In this document: positions 35,242 to 44,883 of the stretch, one piece after another | Position numbering within the stretch: the stretch's first letter is position 1 | Layout of the letters: each line of letters opens with the position of its first letter | Assembly: GCF_023555375.1 (NCBI RefSeq) | Contig: NZ_JAJSEE010000005.1 | Coordinates: 62,001-126,000, forward strand | From: Guyparkeria hydrothermalis | GTDB lineage: Bacteria; Pseudomonadota; Gammaproteobacteria; Halothiobacillales; Halothiobacillaceae | Direction: 5' to 3' | DNA: 64,000 nucleotides | Position numbers and translations under genes: made by a program | The notes under the pieces: generated by a model | The model's input: only the letters and a program-made list of their open reading frames with translations | Told to the model about the DNA's origin: nothing | The model's database searches: none

Positions 35242-35934
35242 ATGAAACCGTCAATCCACTGGCTTACCCGGGGCGTGGTCCTGATCGGCGCGGCATTGCT
35301 GGCCGGTTGTGCCAGCCAGCCGCCGATCAAGCCGGACCCCCAGTTCAATGCCGCACTGCCGCCGGAGGCCTCCGAGCACAACCCGGTGCAGAGCAATGGC
35401 GCGATCTTCCAGGCCGGGCAGGTGGACAACATGTTCGCCGACGCTCGTCCGTACCGCGTCGGCGACATCCTGACGGTCATCCTCGAGGAGCGCATGCAGG
35501 CCTCCAAGAGCGCGCAGACCTCCACCGGCAAGAGCCAGGAGACCGCCATCACCCCGCCCAACGTGCTGGGGCTGACCGGCCCGGCGATCGAGCGGCTCAA
35601 CGCCCAGATCACCGGCGAGCGGGATTTCGCGGGCGACGGGGAGAGCAGCCAGCAGAACACGCTCAATGGCCAGATCACGGTCACCGTCGCGCGGGTGCTT
35701 TCCAACGGCAATCTCGTGATTCGTGGCCAGAAGTGGATCGGCATCAACCAGGGCAGCGAGTTCATCAAGCTGGCCGGCATGGTCCGGCCGCAGGACATCG
35801 CGCCCGACAACACCGTCATGTCCACGCGCGTGGCCAACGCGCAGATTGCCTACGGCGGCGAAGGCGTGATCAACGAATCGAACAACATGGGCTGGCTGGC
35901 GCGCTTCTTCAACAGCCCGGTCTTCCCCTTCTGA
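35242..35934 (+). CDS. flgH: Flagellar L-ring lipoprotein FlgH
   Basis: A 230-residue outer-membrane lipoprotein forming the L-ring bushing. The signal peptide ends in the lipobox LLAGC, with acylated Cys near residue 23. Mature motifs include [20 protein letters not shown], the FlgH core, [20 protein letters not shown], and [30 protein letters not shown] and [11 protein letters not shown] at the end are also family-typical. An ATG for flgI overlaps its stop, but the preferred flgI start is 11 bp after. Confidence 0.95.
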   Translation: MKPSIHWLTRGVVLIGAALLAGCASQPPIKPDPQFNAALPPEASEHNPVQSNGAIFQAGQVDNMFADARPYRVGDILTVILEERMQASKSAQTSTGKSQETAITPPNVLGLTGPAIERLNAQITGERDFAGDGESSQQNTLNGQITVTVARVLSNGNLVIRGQKWIGINQGSEFIKLAGMVRPQDIAPDNTVMSTRVANAQIAYGGEGVINESNNMGWLARFFNSPVFPF

Positions 35935-35945
35935 TGGTGACAGGC

Positions 35946-37079
35946 ATGAACATCAAGACACACCTTCGCGCCTTCCTGGCCGGCCTGCTGCCTTTGGTGC
36001 TGGCGGCCGGGGCAGCGACCTTCGCCCCGCAGGCCGGCGCCGAGCGGATCAAGGACGTGGCGAGCTTCGCCGGCGTGCGTGACAACCAGCTGGTCGGTTA
36101 CGGCATCGTGGTGGGTCTCGCCGGCACCGGCGATCAGACCACCCAGGTGCCGTTCACGCGTCAGAGCATCCAGAACATGCTCGAGCGCCAGGGTCTCTCG
36201 CCCGGCGGCGGCAACGTCCAGTTAAACAACGTCGCCGCGGTCATGGTCACGGCCAACCTGCCGCCGTTCGCCAAGCCGGGTCAGACGGTCGACGTGACGG
36301 TCTCCTCGATCGGCAATGCCGACAGCCTGCGCGGCGGTGAGCTCCTGATGACGCCGCTCAAGGGCGCGGACGACAACATCTACGCCGTTGCCCAGGGCAG
36401 CCTGATCGTGGGTGGCCTGGATGCCTCGGGCCGGGACGGCTCGCGCGTGACCGTCAACATCCCCACGGCCGGGCGCATTCCAAACGGTGCGACGGTCGAG
36501 CGCAGCGTCCCGTCCAAGATGGGTGGCGCCGGCGCGGTGTTCCTCAATCTCAACCAGCCGGACTTCACCACCGCGCGGCGTATGGAACAGGCGATCAACG
36601 ACGTGCTGGGGGGCGGGGTCGCCCAGGCGGTCGACGGCGGCACGGTCAAGGTGCGCGCCCCCGATTCGCCCGACCAGCGCGTCGGTTTCATGTCGGTGCT
36701 CGAGAACGTCGAATTCCAGCCCGGCGAGGGTCCGGCCCGCGTGGTGGTCAATTCGCGCAGCGGCACGGTCGTGATCGGTCAGAACGTGCGCATCGAGGCG
36801 GCTGCCGTTTCGCACGGCAATCTCACCGTCACGGTCGACGAGGACCTGGACGTTTCCCAGCCGGGCCCGTTCGCGGAGGGCGAGACGGTGGTCACGCCGG
36901 ATTCGGACGTGGCCGTGCAGGAGGAGAGCAGCCGCGCCTTCCTGTTCGACCCGGGCGTGAAGCTCAACGACATCGTCAATGCGGTGAACGCGGTCGGCGC
37001 CTCGCCGTCGGACCTGGTGGCCATCCTCGAGGCGCTAAAGAGTGCCGGGGCGCTCAAGGCCGAGTTGATCGTGATCTGA
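35946..37079 (+). CDS. flgI: Flagellar P-ring protein FlgI
   Basis: A 377-residue periplasmic P-ring subunit with a Sec signal peptide (cleavage near AGAERIKD). The mature protein starts [20 protein letters not shown], then [36 protein letters not shown], and the end segment [20 protein letters not shown] followed by [12 protein letters not shown], all strongly conserved. The start is ATG 35946; ATG 35934, which overlaps the flgH stop, would add four residues. A long same-frame extension upstream is flgH read out of phase. FlgA, present in the window, is its chaperone. Confidence 0.96.
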   Translation: MNIKTHLRAFLAGLLPLVLAAGAATFAPQAGAERIKDVASFAGVRDNQLVGYGIVVGLAGTGDQTTQVPFTRQSIQNMLERQGLSPGGGNVQLNNVAAVMVTANLPPFAKPGQTVDVTVSSIGNADSLRGGELLMTPLKGADDNIYAVAQGSLIVGGLDASGRDGSRVTVNIPTAGRIPNGATVERSVPSKMGGAGAVFLNLNQPDFTTARRMEQAINDVLGGGVAQAVDGGTVKVRAPDSPDQRVGFMSVLENVEFQPGEGPARVVVNSRSGTVVIGQNVRIEAAAVSHGNLTVTVDEDLDVSQPGPFAEGETVVTPDSDVAVQEESSRAFLFDPGVKLNDIVNAVNAVGASPSDLVAILEALKSAGALKAELIVI

Positions 37080-37088
37080 GGTGACGTA

Positions 37089-38129
37089 ATGGTCAGTCCA
37101 GCGCAAATCAATTCCTACACCGACTTCCAGGGCCTGAACCAGCTGCGTTCCCAGGCCGGGAAGGACCCCGGGCAGGCCCTCAAGCAGGTCGCCTCCCAGT
37201 TCGAGACGCAGTTCGTCAAGATGATGCTGCAATCGATGCGCGAGGCCACGCCACGCGACGGGCTGTTCAATAGCGAACAGACCAAGACCTTCGAGGGCAT
37301 GTTCGACCAGGAGATCGCGCAGAAGCTCTCCAGCCGCGCTGGCGGGATTGGCCTGGCCGAGATGATCGAGCGCCAGCTTTCCAAGCAGACCGGCGGCATG
37401 GACGGGGAGCGGCGGTCAGAGGGGTTCCCGCTGCAGGTCAAGGAGAACGGCGGCGTGGTCGAGCAGGCGCCACGTGCCTACCCCCTGCCCGATGCCTCCG
37501 AATGGACCCTGCGTCCGCACGCCTGGATGCAGAAGGACAAGGAGACCGAGGGCGCCGCCGCGGACGACGAGAAACGGGCGCAGCCCGGACCGACGAAAGA
37601 GCGGTTGGCCGCGCTGGATTCCTCCGACGCTGCCGGCCGCAAGCAGCAGCCGGCCTACTGGGAATCGCCCGAGCAGTTCGTCGAGGCCATCCTGCCGCAT
37701 GCCCGCGAGGCGGCGGAGAAGCTCGGCGTCTCGCCGAAGGTGCTGGTCGCGCAGTCGGCGTTGGAGACGGGCTGGGGCAAGCACGTCCCGCATGACGGCG
37801 GTGGCCAGGCGAGCAACAACTTCTTCGGCATCAAGGCCGATCGCAGCTGGGACGGCGAGCGTCAGGTGCATGGCACGCTGGAATTCGAGTCCGGCAGCCT
37901 GGTCCGCCGACAGGCGGCCTTCCGCCAGTACGACTCGATGGCCGCCTCCTTCAACGACTTTGCCCGCTTTATCCAGGAAAACCCGCGCTACGGCAAGGCA
38001 CTGGAGGCGCGTGACGACCCCGAGCAGTTCGCCCGCGAACTGCAGCAGGCCGGCTACGCCACCGATCCGAAATACGCCGACAAGCTGATCTCGATCATGA
38101 ACTCGCCGGCGATGCGAGACGCGGTGTGA
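37089..38129 (+). CDS. flgJ: Bifunctional rod assembly factor and muramidase FlgJ
   Basis: A 346-residue two-domain protein. The N-terminal rod-cap domain (about 1-100) includes QVASQFETQFVKMMLQSMRE and FNSEQTKTFEGMFDQEIAQ. A charged, Lys/Glu-rich linker (about 100-190) follows. The C-terminal glucosaminidase domain (about 195-346) has VLVAQSALETGWGKHV with the catalytic Glu, and ASNNFFGIKADRSWDG. The muramidase half lets the rod pierce the peptidoglycan; this dual form is typical of beta- and gammaproteobacteria. It closes the flgFGHIJ transcript; flgK has its own promoter. Confidence 0.95.
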   Translation: MVSPAQINSYTDFQGLNQLRSQAGKDPGQALKQVASQFETQFVKMMLQSMREATPRDGLFNSEQTKTFEGMFDQEIAQKLSSRAGGIGLAEMIERQLSKQTGGMDGERRSEGFPLQVKENGGVVEQAPRAYPLPDASEWTLRPHAWMQKDKETEGAAADDEKRAQPGPTKERLAALDSSDAAGRKQQPAYWESPEQFVEAILPHAREAAEKLGVSPKVLVAQSALETGWGKHVPHDGGGQASNNFFGIKADRSWDGERQVHGTLEFESGSLVRRQAAFRQYDSMAASFNDFARFIQENPRYGKALEARDDPEQFARELQQAGYATDPKYADKLISIMNSPAMRDAV

Positions 38130-38146
38130 TCGGGTCGGGCCGACGT

Positions 38147-38173
38147 TCAAGTTTTTCCTCAATCGGCCGATAA
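38147..38173 (+). promoter_or_regulatory. Sigma28 promoter of flgKL
   Basis: TCAAGTTT (38147-38154), an 11-bp spacer and GCCGATAA (38166-38173; exact -10 consensus) lie 30 bp before flgK. This places flgK and flgL in the FliA class, separate from the sigma54 operons upstream. Confidence 0.88.
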
Positions 38174-38203
38174 GGTCGGCAGTAAACCCTTCGAGGCCTC
38201 ATC

Positions 38204-39865
38204 ATGGCGGACATCCTCAGCAACTCGGTCAGCGGCCTGCTCGCGGTGCAACGCGCACTGACGACGACCGGGCACAACGTCTCGAACGCCAATACCGAGG
38301 GGTACTCGCGGCAGACCGTCAACCTCAGTGCCCGGACGCCGCAGTTCATGGGCAACGGCTACGTCGGGACGGGCACGCAGGTGCAGTCGATCACGCGCAG
38401 CTTCGACCAGTACGTCGAAAGCCAGTTGCGTGACGTCACCAGTGACAACAGCCGGCTCCAGTTCGTCAGCGACATCGCCAGCCAGGTAACCACCGTGCTC
38501 GGAGATACCGAGTCCGGTATTGCCCAGAGCTCCCAGGCCTTCTTCGGGGCGGCGAGCGATGTGGCGGCCAACCCGACCGATATCACCGCACGACAGGCCT
38601 ACCTCAACGAGGCATCGGCGCTCACCGACCGGTTCAACCAGCTAGACGGCCGTCTTGCCGACCTCAATACACGGATTGGGCAGCAGGCGAATGCAATCTC
38701 CCGCGAGGTGAACACCTTCGCCGAGGAAGTGGCCAGCCTGAACGACAAGATCAGCCGGGCCTACGCCCAGGATCCGAACGCCTTGCCGAATGACCTGCTC
38801 GACCGTCGCGACCAGCTGGTTCGTGATATTGCCGAGCGCGTGAACATTCGTGTGAACGACGACGGTGCGGGTTCGCTGAACCTGGCGGTAGGGTCGGGGC
38901 AATCCCTGGTCACAGGCGGCGCAGCCACCGAGTTCCAGGCGATCAACGGGGCCGCGGGGCTGACGGTCAAGATCGGCGACAAGACGATCACCGAGCGGGT
39001 AACCGGCGGCCAGCTGGGCGGTATGATCGAGACGCAGAACGAGTTGATCACGCCGCTGCGCAACGAGCTGGGGCGTGCCGCCCTGGTGTTGGCCCAGGAA
39101 GCGAACGCGATTCAGGAGGCCGGCTACGATCTGGACGGAAACGCCGGGACGCCGTTGTTCACGGCTATTGGTGGTTTCTCGCCCAGTGTTTCGGTGGATG
39201 GTCGGAATGACGGCAGCGGTTCCGCCTCGGGCAGTATCGCGGACGCGACCCTCCTGACCGATGCCCGCTACGAGGCGCGCTTCGATGGTACGAACTGGAG
39301 TGTTCGCAGTCAGGATGACCCGGGCACGGAACTGGCGAGCGTTGGTTCGGGGGGCAGCACCACCGCGATCCCGGGGCTGGACATCACGTTCTCGGGCACC
39401 CCGGAAGCGGGCGATGTGCTGTACATCGACCCGGCTGCCGGTGCGGCCGGCCAGATCGAGACAACCCTGGCTGACCCCCGGGACGTGGCGGCCGCCGGGG
39501 GCGACGGTGGCGGCAATTCGTTGGGCAATCGTGATAACACCCAGATCGAGGCGATGGCCGAGCTGGCAAATCGCACCCTCGTGGGGCAGACCGGTGCCGG
39601 TGCCGCGGATGGGCAGACGCTGGGTGGCGCCCTGTCCTCCGCTGTCAGCAATGCCGGCTCGGTGGCGCGCACCGCCGAAATGCAGGGCGAGTCGGCTCAG
39701 GCCTCGCTGGACAACCTGGTTGCGCGCCAACAGTCGGTGTCCGGCGTGAATCTCGACGAAGAGGCCGCCAACCTGCTCAAGTACCAGCAGCAATACCAGG
39801 CCCTGGCTCGAAGCATTTCCATCTCGGGCAACCTGTTCCAGTCCGTTCTCAATGCCGTCGGCTAA
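38204..39865 (+). CDS. flgK: Flagellar hook-associated protein FlgK
   Basis: A 553-residue hook-filament junction protein (HAP1). N-terminal NSVSGLLAVQRALTTTGHNV and SNANTEGYSRQTVNL are diagnostic, as are GTGTQVQSITRSFDQYVESQ and SFVxD-type helices around residues 70-200. The C-terminus has GVNLDEEAANLLKYQQQYQA and ARSISISGNLFQSVLNAV. The middle third is variable. It is secreted with the help of FlgN. flgL starts 21 bp downstream. Confidence 0.95.
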   Translation: MADILSNSVSGLLAVQRALTTTGHNVSNANTEGYSRQTVNLSARTPQFMGNGYVGTGTQVQSITRSFDQYVESQLRDVTSDNSRLQFVSDIASQVTTVLGDTESGIAQSSQAFFGAASDVAANPTDITARQAYLNEASALTDRFNQLDGRLADLNTRIGQQANAISREVNTFAEEVASLNDKISRAYAQDPNALPNDLLDRRDQLVRDIAERVNIRVNDDGAGSLNLAVGSGQSLVTGGAATEFQAINGAAGLTVKIGDKTITERVTGGQLGGMIETQNELITPLRNELGRAALVLAQEANAIQEAGYDLDGNAGTPLFTAIGGFSPSVSVDGRNDGSGSASGSIADATLLTDARYEARFDGTNWSVRSQDDPGTELASVGSGGSTTAIPGLDITFSGTPEAGDVLYIDPAAGAAGQIETTLADPRDVAAAGGDGGGNSLGNRDNTQIEAMAELANRTLVGQTGAGAADGQTLGGALSSAVSNAGSVARTAEMQGESAQASLDNLVARQQSVSGVNLDEEAANLLKYQQQYQALARSISISGNLFQSVLNAVG

Positions 39866-39886
39866 GGCCGGCTCGGGAGCTACACG

Positions 39887-40789
39887 ATGCGCGTTTCCAC
39901 GTCACTGATTTTCCAGCAAGGCTTGCAAAGCCTGCAGCGGCAGCAGTCTGAGATGATCCGGGCGCAGACCGACATCGCCACCGGCGTGAAGCTGCGTACC
40001 GCGGATCGCGATCCGGTGGCCTTCGGTCAGGCCAGTCAGCTGACCAATCAGCAGGCGCGCGTGGATCAGTTCCTGCGCAGCAACGACATGGCGACTGGCA
40101 AGATCGAGGCGCAAGAAACCCGTCTGGCGGCGAGTACCGATATTCTCCAGCGCGTGCGCGACATCGCGATACGGGCCAATAATGCCGTCAATGACGGAGT
40201 GAGTCGTGGCGCGCTGGCGGATGAGCTGGCCGAGTTGCGGTCCGCCCTGGCCGAGCAGACAAATGCCAAGGACGAGCGGGGCGAATACGTCTTTTCGGGC
40301 GTGCGTGCGAACCAGATCCCGTATGACCCGGCCGGTCAGGATCAGCTCAACACCGCTACCCAGAACACCGGGGCGGTGGAGCTGCGTGTTGGGGAATCCG
40401 ATTCGGTGACCGTCAGCCGGGTCGCCACGGACATCTTCAACACCTCTCCGACCTCCGGGCGGTCGGCGTTGCAGGTCATCGACGAGCTCGAGGCAGCCGT
40501 GCGTGCGGGTGACGATACCCAATACGAAGCACTGCAGACCGATGTGGATGCGGTGCTTGATCAGGTGATCACCGCACAAGGGCAAATGGGCAACGACCTC
40601 AAGAAGCTCGAACGCCTGCGCGATGACCAGAACGCCTGGAGCCTCAGCAACAAGGAATCGATCTCGAAACTCCGGGACACCGATCTCGCCGAGGCCATCA
40701 CCCGCCTCAACCAGAACTACCTGACCCTTCAGGCCACCCAGCAGAGCATGGCCAAGACCCAGCAGCTATCGCTGTTCAATAATCTCTAA
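39887..40789 (+). CDS. flgL: Flagellar hook-associated protein FlgL
   Basis: A 300-residue junction protein (HAP3) of the flagellin fold. N-terminal MRVSTSLIFQQGLQSLQRQQ and SEMIRAQTDIATGVKL lead into RTADRDPVAFGQASQLTNQQ. The C-terminal helix contains LRDTDLAEAITRLNQNYLTL and QATQQSMAKTQQLSLFNNL, the flagellin-like ending. It is the last gene of the flagellar block in this window; flagellin, fliD and the export genes lie elsewhere. There is no obvious terminator before fabD, 143 bp away. Confidence 0.95.
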   Translation: MRVSTSLIFQQGLQSLQRQQSEMIRAQTDIATGVKLRTADRDPVAFGQASQLTNQQARVDQFLRSNDMATGKIEAQETRLAASTDILQRVRDIAIRANNAVNDGVSRGALADELAELRSALAEQTNAKDERGEYVFSGVRANQIPYDPAGQDQLNTATQNTGAVELRVGESDSVTVSRVATDIFNTSPTSGRSALQVIDELEAAVRAGDDTQYEALQTDVDAVLDQVITAQGQMGNDLKKLERLRDDQNAWSLSNKESISKLRDTDLAEAITRLNQNYLTLQATQQSMAKTQQLSLFNNL

Positions 40790-40932
40790 TTGGGCCGCGA
40801 TGGTCGCCGGCGTCCGCGACTCGCTTCCGGGCGTCGGTTTTTCGCGTCTGGCCGTTCGTCGCTGTGGCCATCCGTCGGCGTCCCGTGGCGCTGTGATACC
40901 ATCCCCGCGTTTTTCAACGGTGAGGCGAGACC

Positions 40933-41859
40933 ATGATTGCAGGGGTGTTTCCGGGACAGGGTTCCCAGTCGATCGGCATGGCCAGTGGCTGGGGCGAGCA
41001 CGAGGATATCGCGCAGGCGGTGTTCGATCGTGCCGGTGATGTGCTTGGCTACGATCTCTGGAAACTCGTGGCCGAGGGCGAGTCCGCCGACCTGAACCGG
41101 ACCGAGGTCACCCAGCCGGCCATGCTGGCCGCCGACGTGGCGGCCTGGCAGATCTGGCGCCGTAACGACGGCGCCATGCCTGCTGCGCTGGCTGGCCACA
41201 GCCTGGGTGAATACGCCGCCCTGGTCGCCGCCGAGTCCATCGATTTCGAAGCCGCCGTCGCACTGGTCGCCCGGCGCGGCCAGCTGATGCAGTCGGCCGT
41301 GGCCGAAGGGCAGGGCGCGATGGCCGCGATACTGGGTCTCGAGGACGAGGCGGTGCGCGGCGTCTGCGAGAAGGCCGCCGACGGCGAGGTCTGCGAGGCC
41401 GTCAATTTCAATGCTCCGGGCCAGGTAGTGATTGCCGGTGACCGGGCCGCCGTCGAGCGGGCCGAGGCGGTCGCTAGCGAGGCGGGTGCCAAACGCTTCG
41501 TGCTGCTGCCGGTGAGCGTGCCGTCGCACTCCTCGCTCATGCGCGAGGCCGGCGAACAGCTGCGAGCCGAGATCGCGCAGGTCGACATCCGTCCCCCGCA
41601 GATCCCCGTCATTCATAACGTCGATGCCCTGACCCACGACAAGCCCGAGGCCATCGCCACCGCACTGATCGAGCAGCTGTTCCGCCCGGTCCAGTGGGTC
41701 GCCTGCGTCCAGGCGATGCAGGCCATGGGCGCCGGCGACCAGGTCGAGTTCGGTCCGGGCAAGGTGCTCACCGGCCTCGCGCGTCGCATCGATCGCCAGA
41801 TGGGCGCCAAGGCCGTCTTCGACCAGGCGACCCTGGAAAAGGCACTGGGCGCCGAGTAA
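40933..41859 (+). CDS. fabD: Malonyl-CoA:ACP transacylase FabD
   Basis: A 308-residue cytosolic enzyme loading malonate onto AcpP. GVFPGQGSQSIGMASGW is the N-terminal motif. The catalytic Ser90 is in AGHSLGEYAAL, and Arg116-type RRGQLMQSAV and the His of VPSHSSLMREA complete the active site. The ending EFGPGKVLTGLARRID is typical. It begins a fab cluster that lacks plsX and fabH on its 5' side; instead it directly follows flgL. fabG is 39 bp downstream with GAGGAA before its ATG. Confidence 0.96.
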   Translation: MIAGVFPGQGSQSIGMASGWGEHEDIAQAVFDRAGDVLGYDLWKLVAEGESADLNRTEVTQPAMLAADVAAWQIWRRNDGAMPAALAGHSLGEYAALVAAESIDFEAAVALVARRGQLMQSAVAEGQGAMAAILGLEDEAVRGVCEKAADGEVCEAVNFNAPGQVVIAGDRAAVERAEAVASEAGAKRFVLLPVSVPSHSSLMREAGEQLRAEIAQVDIRPPQIPVIHNVDALTHDKPEAIATALIEQLFRPVQWVACVQAMQAMGAGDQVEFGPGKVLTGLARRIDRQMGAKAVFDQATLEKALGAE

Positions 41860-41898
41860 GCCGGCCCGATCGAACACGAATCATCACGAGGAATCCCC

Positions 41899-42657
41899 AT
41901 GTCTGAACAAGCGACTCAATTTGCCAACCTCGACGGCCGCGTTGCCCTGGTCACTGGCGCCTCGCGCGGCATCGGCGCGGCCATCGCCGATGCGCTGGTT
42001 GCCGCTGGGGCGACGGTCGTCGGCACGGCCACCTCGGAGAAGGGCGCGGCCGCCATCGACGAACGCCTGGGCGAGCGTGGCGCCGGCATGGCGCTGGACG
42101 TCACCGACGCCGAGCAGGTCGACGCGGTGATCAAGGCGATCGAGTCGCGCTTCGGGCCGGTCGCCGTGCTGGTCAACAACGCCGGCATTACCCGCGACAC
42201 GCTGCTGATGCGCATGAAGGAGGACGACTGGGACGCCATCATCCAGACCAACCTCACGTCGGTGTTCCGCCTGTCGCAGAAGGTCATGCGTTCGATGGCC
42301 AAGGCCCGCTGGGGGCGGATCATCTCGATCGCCTCGGTGGTCGGCTCGATGGGCAACGCCGGGCAGACCAACTACGCGGCGGCCAAGGCCGGCATCATGG
42401 GCTTTTCCAAGTCGCTGGCCCGCGAGATCGGGCCGCGTGGCGTGACCGTCAACGTGGTCGCCCCCGGGTTCATCGAGACCGACATGACCCGCGATCTGCC
42501 GGAAAAGCAGAAAGAAGCGCTACTGGGCAACATCCCCAACGGCCGCCTGGGTCAGCCCGAGGAGATCGCCTCGGCGGTCCGTTTCCTGGCGGCGCCCGAG
42601 GCCGGCTACATCAACGGCCAGACCATCCACGTCAACGGCGGCATGTACATGGCATAA
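41899..42657 (+). CDS. fabG: 3-oxoacyl-ACP reductase FabG
   Basis: A 252-residue short-chain dehydrogenase using NADPH for the first reduction of fatty-acid elongation. The nucleotide motif is TGASRGIGAAIA, followed by the structural NNAGITRD. The catalytic triad is Ser146, Tyr159 and Lys163 (IASVVGSMGNAGQTNYAAAK). The C-terminal NGQTIHVNGGMYMA matches FabG. Length is a few residues longer at the N-terminus than E. coli FabG. It lies between fabD and acpP as in E. coli. A GC hairpin followed by ATTTTTATTT (42664-42700) may partly end transcription after it. Confidence 0.95.
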   Translation: MSEQATQFANLDGRVALVTGASRGIGAAIADALVAAGATVVGTATSEKGAAAIDERLGERGAGMALDVTDAEQVDAVIKAIESRFGPVAVLVNNAGITRDTLLMRMKEDDWDAIIQTNLTSVFRLSQKVMRSMAKARWGRIISIASVVGSMGNAGQTNYAAAKAGIMGFSKSLAREIGPRGVTVNVVAPGFIETDMTRDLPEKQKEALLGNIPNGRLGQPEEIASAVRFLAAPEAGYINGQTIHVNGGMYMA

Positions 42658-42698
42658 GCCCCGTCGCGGCGCGCCTTGCCGCGAATGGGCATTTTTAT

Positions 42699-42727
42699 TT
42701 GGCCTGCCGGTCGGTTTTCACTAGAAT
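42699..42727 (+). promoter_or_regulatory. Sigma70-type promoter of acpP
   Basis: TTGGCC (42699-42704), a 17-bp spacer and TAGAAT (42722-42727) form a plausible housekeeping promoter 80 bp before acpP, in the fabG-acpP gap. A separate acpP promoter would fit the very high acyl carrier protein demand. Confidence 0.55.
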
Positions 42728-42806
42728 GCCGGGCAGTGTTGGCCCGGAGTTGCCGGGCCAAAACGTTTAATTGAACAGTGTTTGTACCAGAAGAGGTTCG
42801 ATACGA

Positions 42807-43046
42807 ATGAGCACCGTTGAAGAACGCGTCAAGAAGATTGTTGTAGAGCAGTTGGGCGTCAAGGAAGAAGAAGTCACCAATGAAGCTTCATTCGTTGACG
42901 ACCTCGGCGCGGATTCCCTGGATACCGTCGAGCTGGTCATGGCGCTGGAAGAAGAGTTCGAGTGCGAGATTCCGGACGAAGAGGCCGAGAAGATCACCAC
43001 CGTTCAGCAGGCCATCGACTACGTCAATAACCACAAGGACGCCTGA
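42807..43046 (+). CDS. acpP: Acyl carrier protein AcpP
   Basis: A 79-residue acidic four-helix protein. The 4'-phosphopantetheine attachment Ser37 is in [20 protein letters not shown], the universal AcpP motif. It opens [18 protein letters not shown] and ends VNNHKDA. Codon use is strongly biased, in keeping with high expression. The start is the ATG at 42807, with AAGAGG upstream; the 12 extra in-frame codons belong to the leader. A strong terminator follows at 43101, then a MITE, then fabF. Confidence 0.97.
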   Translation: MSTVEERVKKIVVEQLGVKEEEVTNEASFVDDLGADSLDTVELVMALEEEFECEIPDEEAEKITTVQQAIDYVNNHKDA

Positions 43047-43100
43047 TTCGGCCCTTGTGCGTTTCGCAGGCCCTGGCCGGGTGTCCGGGCTTGTGAACTG

Positions 43101-43148
43101 AAAAACCGTGTTTCGGCCTTCTGCACAGGAGGTCGATCGCGGTTTTTT
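43101..43148 (+). terminator. Terminator of acpP
   Basis: AAAAACCG pairs with CGGTTTTT, closing a long stem (CGGCCTTCTG / CAGGAGGTCG with wobble pairs), and ends in TTTTTT. It lies 55 bp after the acpP stop. Confidence 0.88.
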
Positions 43149-43150
43149 AC

Positions 43151-43504
43151 TTAGGGAACCTCTGCACGATTCGATGACGTCTGAAGCGGGACCCCCAAGG
43201 GTCCAGATGCAAGGCGCAGTCCGCCGTGAAGGGCCGTCGCCCTTCACAATGGCTGGACCGGATCGGCACGACGCCGATCCGGCCGGCGCGAGCCGGCCCG
43301 ACGGGCGGGGTTCATGGATGAACCCGCGACGCCGCAGATGGGGCCTTGGAGGCCCGGAGGGGGCTCGCGGGTTTACCCGCACTCGGCGTTGCCGTCCCTC
43401 GGCGGGCCCAAGTGATTGCCCTGGGCCCGTCTTCGGTCCGGCGCCTTGATTGCGGACAAACCCGCGAGCCAGAGATGCCATCGAATCGTGCAGAGGTTCC
43501 CTAA
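43151..43504. mobile_element. MITE-like element, family A copy 2 (43155-43500)
   Basis: A 346-bp copy of the element at 1350-1627 in the same orientation, about 68 bp longer. The extra length is internal and made of palindromes (CCGGATCGGC/GCCGATCCGG; CCGGC/GCCGG; GGGTTCATGGATGAACCC). The two ends match each other over 23 bases. Both read GGGAACCTC, where copy 1 has GGGAAACTC at both ends. Flanks are TTAG on the left and CTAA on the right, sharing only the central TA. It ends 36 bp before the fabF start and leaves no other sequence between the acpP terminator and fabF. Confidence 0.85.
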
Positions 43505-43536
43505 TGGCCGACCGTAACCGAACTGGAAAAAACAGC

Positions 43537-44784
<1,248 letters not shown>

Positions 44785-44883
44785 TGGCCACGGTGCGGCG
44801 TTCGATCGCACCACGCACTCGGCGGTCTCCTCGAGGACCGTCGATCCGGCACACCCATCGTTCATCGCTTGCCTGATCCGCCC

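Noticed and set aside
43450-43536. An N-terminal extension of fabF into the MITE
   Set aside because: FabF homology begins at [10 protein letters not shown] (43537); the extension is element sequence.
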